Notes: generated by a model from the letters alone, not told the origin. Shown: positions 25,082 to 37,606, counted from the first letter of the stretch. The stretch is 64,000 nt of DNA from Acanthosoma haemorrhoidale (GCA_930367205.1 OV884013.1:122427827-122491826), one strand, 5' to 3'. Numbers and translations are program-made.

Positions 25082-25998
25082 TGTCGGGTCGTCACGAGGG
25101 GGTTGCCTGGTTACCCTAGTGACGAAGATAGGGTTGATTAGGCTATGACCTGGACAATTGCTTCATGACGGGTTTTACTACTGTACTATCTGACTCCATA
25201 TTTGATAGGTATGTTCCGACAGTGCACTATGTTCAGGAGAAGAGGTATAGGGTAGGTATTGTAGGTAGTTTATGTGGTCTTGAAATGACCATGAATTCAC
25301 ACTCGGTAGGCGAAAACCGTCCGGATCTCAAAGGCAACTGTGAACCGGAGAGAGGCTGACTGGATCGCTGGGGGAGACGCTACTAGGTAAAGTTTGTAGG
25401 GCCCCAATAGACCGCTGTCCGCTATGAAGAGATCTCTTCTAAGGAGCTGCTAGTTTTAGCGAGACGAAGGCAGAGAGTCCCACTGGGAAGGTGTGGGGTC
25501 TGGCAAGGCCGGACTAAAACAGCGAGGTTAGAAAAGAGAGATGCAGAGGTTTTCATAAATGAGAAGGCCAAATCTAGAAACATCAGTGCAGCTGCATAAG
25601 CCGTAGTTAGAATGACTTATCGGCTAAAACTAGGGGGTATATATAGATCCCCAAGTAGCCAATGGGCTAGGGTCTTTTTCTGGCCAATTGCGTCCAGCCA
25701 TTGAGGCGAGGTTTTATTCTGACCAACCACATTGCAGGCCTGGATGAAGCTTGAATGTTTTAGACCAAACCCCAACCACTTTCAAGGCCCCAGGTACATG
25801 CCCCCTCTGCAGGGCCTCTGAGCCCGTTTTTGCAGCTGCGTCTTTTATTGTTTACAATACTTACACTGATACGACTTATGGTTTGGTAATATTATTTACA
25901 ATTGTTTAACTTGATTAATGTTAATTTACAACTCATTATAACCAATTTACAATATATACAATAGAGTGATTTATCTTATGTAGTTAGCGGTCGCTACA
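25082..25998 (-). mobile_element. Second, diverged LTR of the same family (minus strand)
   Basis: Read on the minus strand it begins TGTAGCGACCGCTAACTACA and ends GTGACGACCCGACA (917 bp). It shares with 36858-37606 the first ~25 bp, the segment cctcttctcctgaacatagt, atggagtcagat, and the end. The TATA-like ctatatataccccc is near 25,640-25,655. The flanking pentamers are CATAC and TGTAC and do not match, so it may be one LTR of a decayed element, or a solo LTR whose flank has mutated. Confidence 0.85.
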
Positions 25999-26164
25999 TG
26001 TACTTTGGTGGCTGAACGATAGATGGGGGTTATATATGATAGATGTGATGGGCCTTTCCTATCATACTAAAATTTAAATTTATTAGTTATAAAAAAACAC
26101 TCACTAAATTAATTTTTAAATTAAAATTATCATGAACTTATGTTTTTTCTTGTTTATTTATTTG

Positions 26165-26480
26165 TAGATCGCTGTGTGTTATTTGAGTTATTTTTCTTTT
26201 TTTTTTAATATATCTTCAATTTCACTGGATATTTTTGATTTCTGTTATGTCCTAAATGATTTTCGTCATCGTGAATGATTGTGTTGTCAGGCATTGTTTG
26301 ATACAATGGCGCAGAAAGGTTTATATTGTTATTCTTCTGTTCCTTTAAGTGGTTTAGGCATTTAAGTAATTCTTTGACTTTGAACTGTATATCATCTAAA
26401 GATTCCGATGCTGGTCTGTAAGTAGAAGGTATGAAATTATTATTCCTTAGTGAGTTTATGTTTTTTTGACTAATTTACGT
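26165..26480 (-). other. Possible degraded internal coding remnant next to the LTR
   Basis: On the minus strand about 26,460 to 26,210 one frame is open for ~85 codons, containing RPASESLDDIQFKVKELLKC and LNHLKEQKNNN, which is hydrophilic and coiled-coil-like. It lies just internal to the LTR at 25082-25998 in the same orientation. I do not recognise a domain; it may be gag- or env-derived, or chance. Confidence 0.3.
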
Positions 26481-26599
26481 AAGTTATCCAGAACATTTTT
26501 CATATTTTTTTTAAGGTTTTATTTTAGTTTGTAATCTGTCTTATCTCTCATTGTTAAACATTCGTACTTTTGGTTTGAGACTTCGCCCCTTCGTTGACA

Positions 26600-26870
26600 A
26601 TTATTATTATTATAATAGTTACAATAACTTGAAGAAGAACCCAGTTGACACCGACAGGAGAACACCCGAGGCACCCACCCGTTGGTGAAAACAGGTAGAT
26701 GTCAATGGAGGGTTAGGGCCCTTCCGCTCCGCTAACCTTGACATTTGCGGCAACGGTCGGTGCTGGGAAATGTCACCAGGCGCCAAGATGACCCGCCTCC
26801 TTCGAGATGTCAAATTTTGATTTTTGTTACAAAACATTTGGGATTCAGAGTAGTGACTTATCCGATTAAA
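26600..26870. other. GC-richer stretch containing an imperfect hairpin
   Basis: gtcaatggagggttag (26,701-26,716) faces ctaaccttgac (26,731-26,741) across a short loop, giving an interrupted stem. The minus-strand ORF across it has no known domain. No function assigned. Confidence 0.35.
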
Positions 26871-27399
26871 GAAAAATAGAGACAAAATAGTGCTTTAAAA
26901 CATCCACCATGGTTAATATTTTTATTTATTGTAAATACCTTGAGGATCGAACCTAACAACTATTCGCGAATTTCCTGCAAACTGAAATGCTTTTACCGCA
27001 ATTTCGTCCTCTTTACCTCAAGTACCTACAAAATCTATTTGAAAAGATACATTCTAAAAGAACATACAGTGCCCAACTTAACCCAAGACGAAATTTGGGA
27101 GTATTAACTCGAGAGATCTTGGGGGACAGAATTTGGAAAACGATCTTCTTCTTTCCGTTGTTTTTCCTTGATTAGTTTGATACTAATACTTCGGAATTCG
27201 TTCAGATCGGACTTCTGACGTGTTTTCGTGCCACTCCGATCCACCGAAATGCCAGCGCTAAGTTTACTGTTTCATCAAGGGTGCGCAGGAACGACCTGAA
27301 AAAAATCGTTAGTGAAAATTGTACGTTTTTCATTATATTTTCATTTGATAAAACTATATTTGATAGTATACTACATATACAGAATGAGATGAGTATCGG

Positions 27400-27722
27400 A
27401 TCATTCATACAGTATTTACAAACAGCCCAGAGACCTCCCAAGTCCACATGGTTGTCGTCTCCCTCGCATGCAAGGAGGAAGCGGAGTCTTGGGAAGCCCC
27501 CTGCGCTCCTCCGTCAGCCGCGCCACTGGATACGAGCCAGGGGAGGCTGACCAAGAGCGCGAGAGCCAAAACGCTCAGGACATGATTAGAGAAACTGGTC
27601 ATATCCCACTGTCACGCATTTATAGCAGGTCACGAGGCCACTACCGTTTTAGTCTCCGAGGGGGATTGTAGGGATGAGTGGTGCAGTGTAATGACTGTGC
27701 TAGGGGGTTAGGGTGGCTAACT
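27400..27722 (-). mobile_element. LINE-A 3' fragment
   Basis: Minus-strand match from gttagccaccctaacccc (27,722) through agtctccgagggggattg and acgagccaggggaggctgac to cagtatttacaaacagccca (27,410). The terminal ~90 bp including the poly-A signal are missing, so it is truncated at both ends. Confidence 0.87.
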
Positions 27723-27844
27723 CTGGTCTCCCTTCAAAGCGAATAAATCTTTCGCCTTTTACTGATTACTGCATACAAATTAGTATGGATATGAATTACC
27801 TGGTAATCTACGATGATTAAAGCAAATTGTTAAAAGATACAAGG

Positions 27845-28130
27845 CTTATCTTGATGACTCTGTTAAAGAAGATGGGCTGAAATGATGATTTAGGAAGGAA
27901 ATGGGTAGTCTCCATAGAAACAGCTATTGTGAACTTCTGTTACAATTCAAGAACAGAGAACAGGCGAACAGTAAAAGAGGGAAGACGCTTTGCCTGCCCT
28001 TAACATCGATAGAAGCAGCCAATGAGATTGTATGCCTTATAAACCAAATATACTGACTAATTTCCGGCCGGTGTGATACATTTAAATTACAAATGTCAAA
28101 TAAAAATAAATAGCCTTGTTACTAGATAGT
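27845..28130. repeat. Repeat D, copy 1
   Basis: Shares with 54,358-54,665 the ordered blocks ggttatcttgatg-like, aaggaaatgggtagtctcca / taggctccatagaaacc, aacatcga, agccaat, tgccttataa / tgcctttgaa, and tacaaatgtcaaataaaaat. Roughly 280 bp, diverged; no ORF or terminal repeat that I can see. Confidence 0.7.
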
Positions 28131-28831
28131 AGTACTTACAAAAGCTAAAATTATTTTGTTTCTTCAATAAGAGTTAAACAATAAGTAATAATAAGATAAA
28201 TAAATAATAATAAGAAGTATCTCTAATTCAACCGTGAGTAAGTAGTTTGTGGGAGAAACACCTTTTTTTATTGGTTCCGCCTGGAATTTCTGGAAGCTCA
28301 TCAGTCTAAAGTGGACATTTACTGGAAGGAGAATACTACGCTATTGCGGAGAAGAGAACACCGTGGCGACTATGACTTAAACAGTGAGTGATGTCTGTTT
28401 TACAGCTCCCTGTGGTTGCTTGTCGCTTGGCCCTGGCTGCTTGTGTAACGCCTTGATGCACCGCCACTTTATGGCCTGTCCCCTCAGCCATAAAGAGAAG
28501 GCATTACCAGCCAATAAACAGACGCTTATTGGCTTCTGTCTGTCGTCTGCTACCAGGGAGGATGTAGCCATTTTCAACGCTCACACAACTGCAACTAAAA
28601 TATTATTCATATAAATTTTTTTTTTCATATACCTTGTCATTAAAAATTATGGAAATCAGTATAGATTCTACTTAAATAAAATCTATTTACAATAGGTCAT
28701 TATATGTCCTGTAGCTTGGCTACATTTTATACGATTTATATTACATTCATTTTCGATACATGTTTAAAAGTGGTGGGGCTCACCTTATGAATTAGAGACT
28801 TAAAACACATAACAATCTAACAATATAAAAG
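28131..28831. other. Mostly unassigned, with two small repeat matches
   Basis: 28,640-28,710 matches 15,640-15,700 (attatggaaatnantatagattct, then tctatttacaataggtca). 28,760-28,800 resembles LINE-B 3' sequence (gtggggctcacctt). 28,380-28,600 is GC-richer, with overlapping ORFs but no domain. Confidence 0.45.
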
Positions 28832-30480
28832 AACATTTTCCACTCACTGGAGTAAAAATAAAGAAGAGTATTTATTTACACTGTATGACAATTAGTTTTT
28901 CAAAAAAAAAGACGCTTGAAGTATTCCCCTAAAATATTATTATTAATATATCACCAACAGTCGACGTTCTCCATATTGAGGACTACAGAATTCGAACAAA
29001 CACAAAACACTTAAAATAATTAATTATAAGATTGGAAAAAATAAAACGGCACATCTGTGAGTTGGTGGTACTTTTAAATTCGTTTAGTGTTTGTCTTACT
29101 TGTTGCGATAATATTAAATAATAAAAGTTATTTTTAGCGAGCTTTTTCTTCTCTCTTAGAGTGTTTAATTACTGTTAAAAATTTTAGTTTCTTAAAATAG
29201 AAAAGACAATTTAAATTGTTTAAAAACTAAACAACAACGTATCAAACCGGAGGAGTGAGTCTATGCGCAGGCGCTTCGTTTGGGGTCCCCGACCGTTCGA
29301 GGTGAGCTTTGCTGATTCTCTCTGCTGTTCTGAATCGGAGGATCTGGGTATCAGGACAGCAGGCCGAAGCAGGAGCTCACCAACCTTATACTTAAACATT
29401 TCACGATTGTCATAGTTACTTACCATCATCTCGAACACTTGGTGATGATGGCTTAGTCGAAAGCGTTACTTCATTTATCAATAAAGCATTAGAGAGGTCT
29501 TTTATTTCTTAATATCAACTCTCTACCGGCACCACGCCGTCAATGAAACATTTTTTGTCAAATTTTAGGAACATTTTCCATTTGTAATTATTGACTCCAG
29601 GTTAAGAACCTACGGTTTGAATGTATAGGCGCCATATCCCAAACAGCTGACTTTTTACAATACTTAATTATTAAAGAACATTTTCCACTCACTGGAGTAA
29701 AAATAAAGAAGAATATTTATTTACAATGTATGACAATTAGTTTAAAAAAAAAAAAGATGCTTGAAGTATTTCGTAAAATATTATTATTAATATATCACCA
29801 ACAGTCGACGTTCTCCATATTGAGGACTACATAATTCGAACAAACACAAAAACACTTAAAATAATTAATTATAAGATTGGAAAAAATAGAAAGATACATC
29901 TGTGAATTGGAGGTATTTTTAAATTATTTTGTTGTCAATCTTACTCATACAGGTTGAGCGAAAAATCATCGGCTGTTTTCGAACTTGGAGTGTCAATTAC
30001 TCTTAAAAATGTTATTTAAAAAAAAAAAAAAAAAACATAGAAAAGTTAATTTAAATTGTTTAAAAACTAAACAAGAACGCTCAACATTGGTCACTAGAAA
30101 AATAAATATTTGTTTGCTCCTTACATATAGTTAATTAATGAATAAATTAAGAAATTTCGTGTATCCACAACAAATACACTTCACCTACATATTTCCTATT
30201 AAACCGGCGGAAGGGGACTGAGTCTATGCGCAGGCGCTTCGTTTGGGGTCCCCGACCGTTCGAGGTGAGCTTTGCTGATTCTCTCTGCTGTTCTGAATCG
30301 GAGGAGTTTGGTATCAGGACAGCAGGCCGAAGCAGGAGCTCACCACCCTTAAACAGTCCACAATTGTCAATTTTTTGTCAAATTTTAGGAACATTTTCCA
30401 TTTGTAATTGACTCCAGGTTAAGAACTTACGGTTTGAACGTATAGGCGCCATATCCCAAACAGCTGACTATCTGCAAGAC
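28832..30480. repeat. Two tandem copies of an ~850-bp repeat (repeat E) just upstream of exon 1
   Basis: Copies 28832-29676 and 29677-30480 share the start aacattttccactcactgg, the segment caccaacagtcgacgttctc, the block aattaattataagattgg, a GC-rich core (about 29,255-29,390 and 30,215-30,345: tatgcgcaggcgcttcgttt ... aggacagcaggccgaagc), and the end cgccatatcccaaacagctg. On the minus strand the core reads through as GELLLRPAVLIPRSSDSEQQ followed by KLTSNGRG and KRLRIDS in several copies, but no start, splice context or known domain supports a protein. The downstream end lies ~95 bp before the exon 1 splice acceptor. I do not recognise the family. Confidence 0.9.
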
Positions 30481-30573
30481 TTAAATATAAAAATAAAATT
30501 ATATTTGGTGACTGAGCCCATACTGTGTTTGATTATTAACAATATAATTTACCAATTTGTGTTTTTGTTTCAG

Positions 30574-30632
30574 GATGCGATTCGCTCTACTGTCCCTGGT
30601 CGCTCTGCTTCACCATGTAACTGCAAACGATG
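30574..30632 (+). CDS. Cad99C: First coding exon of a Cad99C/protocadherin-15-like cadherin (start codon and signal peptide)
   Basis: The exon begins after an acceptor (pyrimidine-rich tract ending tttcag at 30568-30573), has one untranslated base, then ATG at 30575, and ends at a donor (gtaagag at 30633). It encodes 19 full codons plus the first base of a glycine codon: MRFALLSLVALLHHVTAND. This is a classic signal peptide: Arg2, a hydrophobic core A4-L12, and a signal-peptidase site after VTA (residue 17). The mature protein would be secreted or type I membrane, as expected for a cadherin. The acceptor directly before the start codon means at least one 5' UTR exon lies upstream; I could not find it. 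GC content is clearly higher than in the flanking DNA. The family assignment rests on exons 2 and 3, which join in frame. The signal peptide alone would not identify the protein. Confidence 0.85.
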
Positions 30633-31040
30633 GTAAGAGTTTCAATTATTCACTGTCAATAAATTGTATTCTATCATGTCCCCTGTTATGAATAGCAACA
30701 TATTCAAGTTTTCTCCAAAATCTTTGCCTTTTTATTCCTTCATTAATGGTACCTATGTTAGCAAATTCGTATTTTATTGTGTTCTTAAGGGTTTGGTGCG
30801 TGATTGAGATTTTCCTTGGCAAAAAATTAATAATATTTATATGACTAGAAATGGCATTTAGTAAAATATAAAAAAAAAGTCCAGTGGAAGATAGAGCCGA
30901 TTCGAGAACTTGACTTTGCTTCTTGTTTGCATGTATGATACTTTTAAGAATAATTATTATTCAAAATATTTATATATATTATATTATACGTATATATGCT
31001 AGGTAAAATGTAAATCGGAGATATAAAGCTAATTAATATA

Positions 31041-31690
31041 CAGTAGTATCCCAATAGTTCGTATTGTCAAGGGACTGAATTATCGGGAATACCAATTATC
31101 GGGAGTACAAAATTAAACAAATTAAAAAACGTACTAATGCAAACATGTATGTATTAAGAAGTATGTACAATGTAGTAAGGATAAAAACTATGCAATAAAC
31201 ACTTCTTAGTACTAAACTAAACAATAAAAAATATGTACATACTTATGTTCTAGATTAAATAAACACCAATCAAACATTTGTTCGAAAAAAAATCCGTAAT
31301 TTTTACTGTAGACTGAACTGTAGAAACGAAAGAAAAGCTTAGGACAATTCCTAAAACTTTCCCTCTCTCCTCTCCTTATTTCCTTTGAGTAAAAAGAGTA
31401 CGAATTACATATGGGATTTCATAGAAAACATTAATCTCGCACTCATTCTGCTCTCTGGTCTCTCACTGTCCTCTTTCCCTTTCTTGAAACAGTACGAATT
31501 AACGAAGTTTTTAAGCTGGAAATATTATTAAGACTGGTTAAGTGACCTCGAGAATAAAAATAATACGAATTACCGAGGGGACTGAAATGCTTTTTATACC
31601 ACTTATTGGGATTTTCTCCAGGGCCGGCAAATTTGTACGGATTAGCCGGAAAAACGATAAATCGGGATACGAAATATCGGGATTCCACTA
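31041..31690. mobile_element. pogo/Tigger-like non-autonomous DNA transposon
   Basis: The left end TA-cagtagtatcccaatagttc and right end gaaatatcgggattccacta-TA are imperfect inverted repeats of the CAGT...-type typical of pogo/Tigger elements, with TA on both outer sides. Subterminal repeats (attatcggg; cgaattaccgagggg) are also related. No transposase ORF lies inside the 650 bp. Confidence 0.72.
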
Positions 31691-33140
31691 TATAAAAGAA
31701 AAAAAGTCACAGTTAACTGAAATTAAGTTTATATAATTTATGTAGCTTTTTGGCAATCCGCTTTTGGGATTTTCAAGGGAATAATGGCATTTGTGATTAG
31801 TACACTTTTTTTTGGTCAGGAAATATCCTTACTCATAATGTCTCATCTTACCCGGTAGAATACCTAAGCCTCTCCAGATATTTTTACCCCTACTACTATA
31901 TAGTTAATGAAACCAAAAACCATCTTAGCTGTAATTTTTATCATTTATCTCGTGGCAAATCACTGCGTATAAGTAAGTACCTTTCACCCAATCTGCATAA
32001 TTGAATTTAAAATAAATTCATCAAAACATCCTTATACCGCTGGAATATTTCCCAGTCCGAGCCAACCCACCATTACAACTTAATAACCCTTATATATATT
32101 CTGTGTACGGCGGACAGAATCACCCGTGTTCAGACAAAAAATTACCACAACTTTCACCCTAGGTTTGTATTTTACGGATGCAGAAACCTGTTAAATGTGA
32201 AATGATTTAGGCATTGGCCAGTACAGCCTTTCTAAACGATGGAAATCTCTTGTTGGTGCCATAAACCTGTTGGCCCAACATAACGTCTGTACGGATTGAG
32301 CCGAGCTACTCCTACTTCGGGTTGTAAATTTTTGTTTATTTCGTAACTTTAATCGATTTGTTTACGCTTTTTCGCAGTTTTAGTGGCGCGAATAAGGAAT
32401 CAAAGGTTTCGTTTTCGTATTGCCAAATCAGAAACCTTTATGCTTTTGTAATTGCGCCCTGTTTCCTCGTTCCAACAAATTAATTTCCCTATTTGACCTG
32501 TGATTGTGCAATGTTATGACTAATTGTAGAATAGGGCTTTTACCATAAGAAAAAAAAGTTTTATTAATTATTAATTTATAGTTAAATTAAAAAATTTCAA
32601 GAGGTAATTAGAGCTTATTTTATATCAAAGCTCAGGAACCTTTTTATATTTGTTGTTATGTTTGCCCCAATGTTATTCTTTTTGTCCAAAATACTAAAGT
32701 GTAATTAAAAAAAAAAAAATTATGTTTTGGTATCTAACCACAAAAATTGCGCTTGTGTAGTATTATTTTTTTATGATTTTCAGATTCCGAGATGGTTTAA
32801 CAAATGTGCAATTTTTCAACAAATGTTTTCATAACAATTTTAGTCAGTACTAATTTTTAAAGAACCCGAAAAACCTATATTTGAAAAAAAAAAAATTCCA
32901 AACTCTCCTAAAAAAGCAACGACTTATTGTGATAGACATACTTACTCATTAATACCGTATTTACGTCAAATACGTAGGTTCGCCTGGGCACATCACGTTT
33001 TTTAACTCGCACCTAACCAAAACAGTGTTTAACACTATGAGAGAGTGCCCACGCCACCTATACTGCTCTTAAACAAAACAAGGGCCCTCAGGGTATGCTC
33101 TCTGGTAAATAGTTGGCAATCTTTACGATCCTACATTGCA

Positions 33141-33490
33141 CATCATATCGACTATTCAGGGATATTATTAACTAAAAATAACAAAAATGAGCAACTGAGT
33201 ATGTCTAGCTGACAAAGGAAAATATATATGTCGTTTCACTAATGTGATTTGTTTATAAATAATAATCGGCCTACTTACATATGAGATGACTCCAATGTAC
33301 CAACATCATAATAAACATCATATCGACTATTCAGGGATATTATTAACTAAAAATAACAAAAATGAGCAACTGAGTATGTCTAGCTGACAAAGGAAAATAT
33401 ATATGTCGTTTCACTAATGTGATTTGTTTATAAATAATAATCGGCCTACTTACATATGAGATGACTCCAATGTACCAACATCATAATAAA
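33141..33490. repeat. Perfect 175-bp tandem duplication
   Basis: 33141-33315 and 33316-33490 are identical base for base by eye, each starting catcatatcgactattcagg and ending with the aacatcataataaa stretch. The unit has no ORF and no terminal inverted repeat. Being perfect, it is either very recent or an assembly artefact. Confidence 0.93.
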
Positions 33491-33649
33491 CAAAATACAT
33501 AAATGAGTTAATGTATATAATGTAATAAATATTAACGTACAACGTTTCAACGTACTGTAAACGTCTGACTCGAGTCCTGATAACAAGAAAAGTATATACC
33601 TGTTAAAAATATATGTATATATATGCTGATATTAATATGGAACCGTTTC

Positions 33650-33830
33650 CTAACCAACCCAGTGTTTAACACTATGACTCCACCACCCTTCCCGCATCGA
33701 TGGCCACTGTCGGGGAAAAATTAGGTTAAGAATTAGTATGTAAGTTAGTTTTAAGGTTGATCAAAAAGGTGAGCCCCATTACCTTTATAAGTCAGTTCAG
33801 TCCAGTCACGCATAATGTGAATCATTATAC
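33650..33830 (+). mobile_element. LINE-B-like 3' UTR fragment
   Basis: cccagtgtttaacactatga, caccacccttcccgcatcga and ggtgagccccattacc are shared with other LINE-B 3' regions and, on the opposite strand, with 1-60. A related short piece (cagtgtttaacactatgaga) occurs at 33,027. Confidence 0.65.
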
Positions 33831-33885
33831 TTGTTTATTCCATTATATAATTTCTATAAAATAACAAAACCTGTATATAATGTAG

Positions 33886-34548
33886 CGACGCTACAGGAAA
33901 TACACAAATAATTTGTAAATAGATTCGCCTGAGGATCTATAATTGTATATAATAATCTGTAAATTTAAAGGGCCTATGGGAGGGGGAAAAAAAAAACTAA
34001 AATAAAAACCTGTGAGATTGTTAGCTCCTCAGCTAAGAAGGAAGAAGCGGAAATAACAAGGTGACTGATCCTTCTATAAACTATTTAAAAGTAACGATTT
34101 AAAATGGAGCTCCATGTTAAAAATATTAAGAACGTTACCGTTTCGACTCCTCGGATCCTTGAAGGAATTCCTTGAAGGAGGTGGTCCGAGTGGAGTTGTG
34201 TAAATACAACTGATTTATTTTGTGAATACTCGTAGTTAACCGGTCTGGTTCAGTTGATCCTGTAGAATCGTCCCAGTTCTGTTGAAATCGGCCTCAGGAT
34301 GCCAAGGCACGGGAATAAGTTGAGATGGCCGTAGAGACGCATCATCAGAACACGCATATAAGGCATCGGAGTCCTTCACGTAGCCGAAGAGATGGGGCAA
34401 CCGAGCGCACTGAGTGCACCGGCCATTCATTAGCTTAGGCATTCGAGTGATCCGCCTGCCACCTTTGATGGCATCAAGCTGATTCACTCTCGGATGTCAT
34501 CTGTTAGGCTTCGTGATGCCGCAACATCAAGCAGGTCTTCATTGTAAA
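33886..34548. other. Unassigned stretch with an LTR-like start
   Basis: tgtagcgacgctacaggaaa at 33,883 resembles the first bases of the LTR family here, but the following sequence does not match it. 34,200-34,540 is GC-richer, with an 83-codon minus-strand ORF and no domain. Confidence 0.35.
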
Positions 34549-35414
34549 GGGTGGCCCAGAATTAACGCAAGATTCGATTTAAAAAGAAAACAGTTTTTAG
34601 TATTTTTGTTGTTATTTTTTTATTGAATTATAAAGTAAATAGGATAAGGTTATTTATGGAATAACACATCGGACAAATGGCCTCCACGACTTTGCTGGGA
34701 CATACGCACTCTTTTGTCGAAATTTTCCATGACCATTTGGCATAAATGTGGTTGAATTTCGTTGATGCAGCGTTGAATTTCCTCTTTTGATGCACGGGTG
34801 GATGTGGGCTTGTTGACATATACCATTATCTTCAAATAACCCCATAAAAAGAAATCTAAAGGTGTTAAATCACACGATCTAGGGGGCCAATTCTGATCAC
34901 CGAAACGAGAGAGTACACGACCTGGAAATGTCTCATGCAGTATTTGAATTGTTTCATGGGCTGTATGGCATGTGGCACTATCTTGTTGAAACCACATATT
35001 GCCCACATCAATATCACCCAATTTCGGCACAAAGAACTGTGTTATGGATTTTCAACAACTCTCACGTACTGCTTCGATATTGACATTTCAACGGGGCTTG
35101 TTTTTAGACGACCAGTGTGTTTAGTGTCTCCGACTGATCCAGTCTCCCTAAATTTTTCAATTAATCTCTTCATAGTTGATGAAGTCAAAATACTATTCCG
35201 ACCATATTTTGTATGAAATTTTCGAACTGCGGCCGCCAAACTTTCATTATTTCTGAGATTATGTTCAACAATAAAGACACGTTGTTCTATCGTGTAACGC
35301 TCCATTTTTACTAACCCTTAACTGTCAGCTGTCAAATTGTTTTTTTTAGGGTTTTCATTACTTTACTGCACAAATGGCGGCAAATTCAAATCATGCGTTA
35401 ATGCTGGGACACCC
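34549..35414 (-). mobile_element. Internally deleted DD41D-type mariner/Tc1-superfamily element, copy 1
   Basis: 866 bp with inverted ends gggtggcccagaattaacgc / gcgttaatgctgggacaccc. The minus-strand N-terminus starts at 35305: MERYTIEQRVFIVEHNLRNN, a helix-turn-helix of the DUF4817 type. The C-terminal half (35,030-34,650) has MWFQQDSATCHTAHETI and PPRSCDLTPLDFFLWGYLK, ending GGHLSDVLFHK. Between the Asp of QQD and the Asp of TPLD there are 41 residues, the spacing of the DD41D (rosa/Visitor) group; I am confident of the count and less so of the group name. The reading jumps from VVEN-P straight to ITQFFVPKL, so the ~140-residue stretch with the first catalytic Asp is gone. Stop codons and frameshifts are also present. 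Confidence 0.9.
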
Positions 35415-36857
35415 TATAGAAGGAGAAGTTTGGAAATTCGTTCCATTACGCACAGAGAGACAAATAATTATACCTTAGGACGTGTTTATCTGGTAGATTC
35501 ACAAACTCGTAAAAATCAATAACAACGTCTTCCCGCAAATTGAAAGGGCCTAGATCAGACACAGATACTGCTAAAATAAGCAACACTATTAGTACGAGAA
35601 ATTCGGGAGGCGAGAGCTCTTACTAAAATACTAGTAGGTAGTAAGTATAATATTCTGATTTGAGTTGAAAGCAACATATTCGTTTTGTTCAGTTCCTGTT
35701 AAATGGCTTCATTTTGTTGGTGGAACTTCAATTGAAATTCAGCTTTAAACTTGGTGTACACTTGAACGATTCAACATTATTAAAAGAAACAAATTAAAAA
35801 CAGTCCGAAATCAAACTTGATTCTAACGCTACGAAAACCAATAACCAAGAAGTTAAAACAACCCAATACAAAAAACCCGATAATTTAAAAATATAAATAA
35901 TTTAGAACCAGTGAACAGCAATGAAAGGACTTAATCACGTGTTTGAATCATCAAATCAAGTATTTCTGATCGTTTTTTTTAGAAATTTACTACTGCAGTA
36001 AAAGTGGATGTTATAGATAACCATTAGCACATACCTCACTGATTATTAAGGCCATAAACAACATCGTTATCATAGGCCAAAGAGGCGGATGGAAACCTCT
36101 CAACACTGGAGTCGGTACTTCAACCAGCGTCATTCATTGGAGCCATAAACGGCAATTAGCTTTGTACCGGTGACTCAAAGGTCAGGCGGTTCGTTAGCTC
36201 CGAAGCAGGAGGGCTTGAGGCAAAGCCCCCACAGGATAAGTTCATTAGTATGACCCGGAGAACAGATAGCTGGAGCACTCCACTCCAGCCAAGAGATCCA
36301 GCCAAGAGATATCCAAATCAGTACAAATACCCAGGGCCGGTCACGCGAGTCACTGCCCAGTCTAAATAAATCTTTGCCTTCTCCCTCCCGATGTCCTCCA
36401 TTTCTACGGATCCGTTTTCTTCTTAGGCGTAACTAACCCGCTGATCTCTTATCAGCTGAAGAGATCCCCTGGAGATATCTAACTGGACGTTACCTAGCTA
36501 TTTTAGCAGAAATGGAGTCGTTCAAAAACTAAATTTCTATTTGTTACTAAATCCCATATTGACTTACAAAGCATCAAGTTGTAGCTTAGTCAGTCATACC
36601 AATATTACCAAATTTCAAATAATTTAGAATAATATTTGACAAACCAAGGTACATTACAATAGTTAAGTTGCACGAAGTATTCTATGTTATTTTTTTATTC
36701 TAGTAATTTTAAAAGCAATAATCACATATTCATTAGAAAAAATGCAAATACAGCTAGAATCCATTACTTCAAAATACTGCTGACATAGATATAAATGTGA
36801 GAATAATAAATTATGAAGAACTTTCCTAAGTTATATAATGCTAAGAATATTATAATG

Positions 36858-37606
36858 TGTAGCAACCGCTAACTACATAAGTTAAATCACCCTATACTCT
36901 GGTGCATATATATTGTAAGCAAAGTAAAATAACAGGAACTAAGTGTATGTACATCATTGTAAAGTGCTAAGCAATAAAACACGGAAGACGGCAGTGATAA
37001 ACAAGTCACAAAACTAAAAAAGGGTCGGCAGAGGGCAGCCATAAACAGCAGGTACTACCGTCCTAAAATCCAGGCCATAAACAGTCCTTTAGGGGACGAG
37101 GGGTCACGTAACTCGTCGCAGGTGTGCGCATTTCCTCACGCCGGCCTAAGCGTCCCCCCCCCCAAGCAGGAACTGTATTTAAACCAGGACGTTTGGCCCT
37201 ATAAGTCTCAGTCGCTACTCTCTCTCTCTCTCCTCATCCGCTGTTACTCGGTGTCGCTTTACGCCAGGGCCACTTGGCCCTGGAAGTCAGTCTCTTAGAC
37301 TCCTCGTCAGCCCACTCTCTCCTCATCGCCTCTGAGTCTCTCGCCTATCTTTTAGTCTCCTTCCAGACCCTCTGACGACTTGTACCTGTGACGCTGCTGG
37401 TCTCCCGCCCGAACTCTAAAAACTGGTCTTATTCTTTATGAAACCTCTGTGCCTCTTCTCTTGAACACAGTGTATTGTCGGGACACATCAATATCATAAA
37501 ATGGAGTCAGATGTTAACGCCGACATGGAACAATGGTCCATGTTATAAACTACAACAATCCGCACTTATTATCCTGATTAGGCACTCCCCTAGTGGCAAC
37601 CCGACA
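36858..37606 (+). mobile_element. Solo LTR of a Gypsy-type retrotransposon with intact 5-bp target duplication
   Basis: 749 bp, starting TGTAGCAACCGCTAACTACA and ending GGCAACCCGACA, flanked by TAATG on both sides (36853-36857 and 37607-37611). TGT...ACA ends and a 5-bp duplication are standard for LTR elements. A TATA-like ctataagtctcagtcgctac lies near 37,199, followed by a CT-rich transcribed region and the stretch gtgtattgtcgggacacatc. No internal coding region is present, so it is the product of LTR-LTR recombination. The superfamily assignment is by LTR end and length only. Confidence 0.92.
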
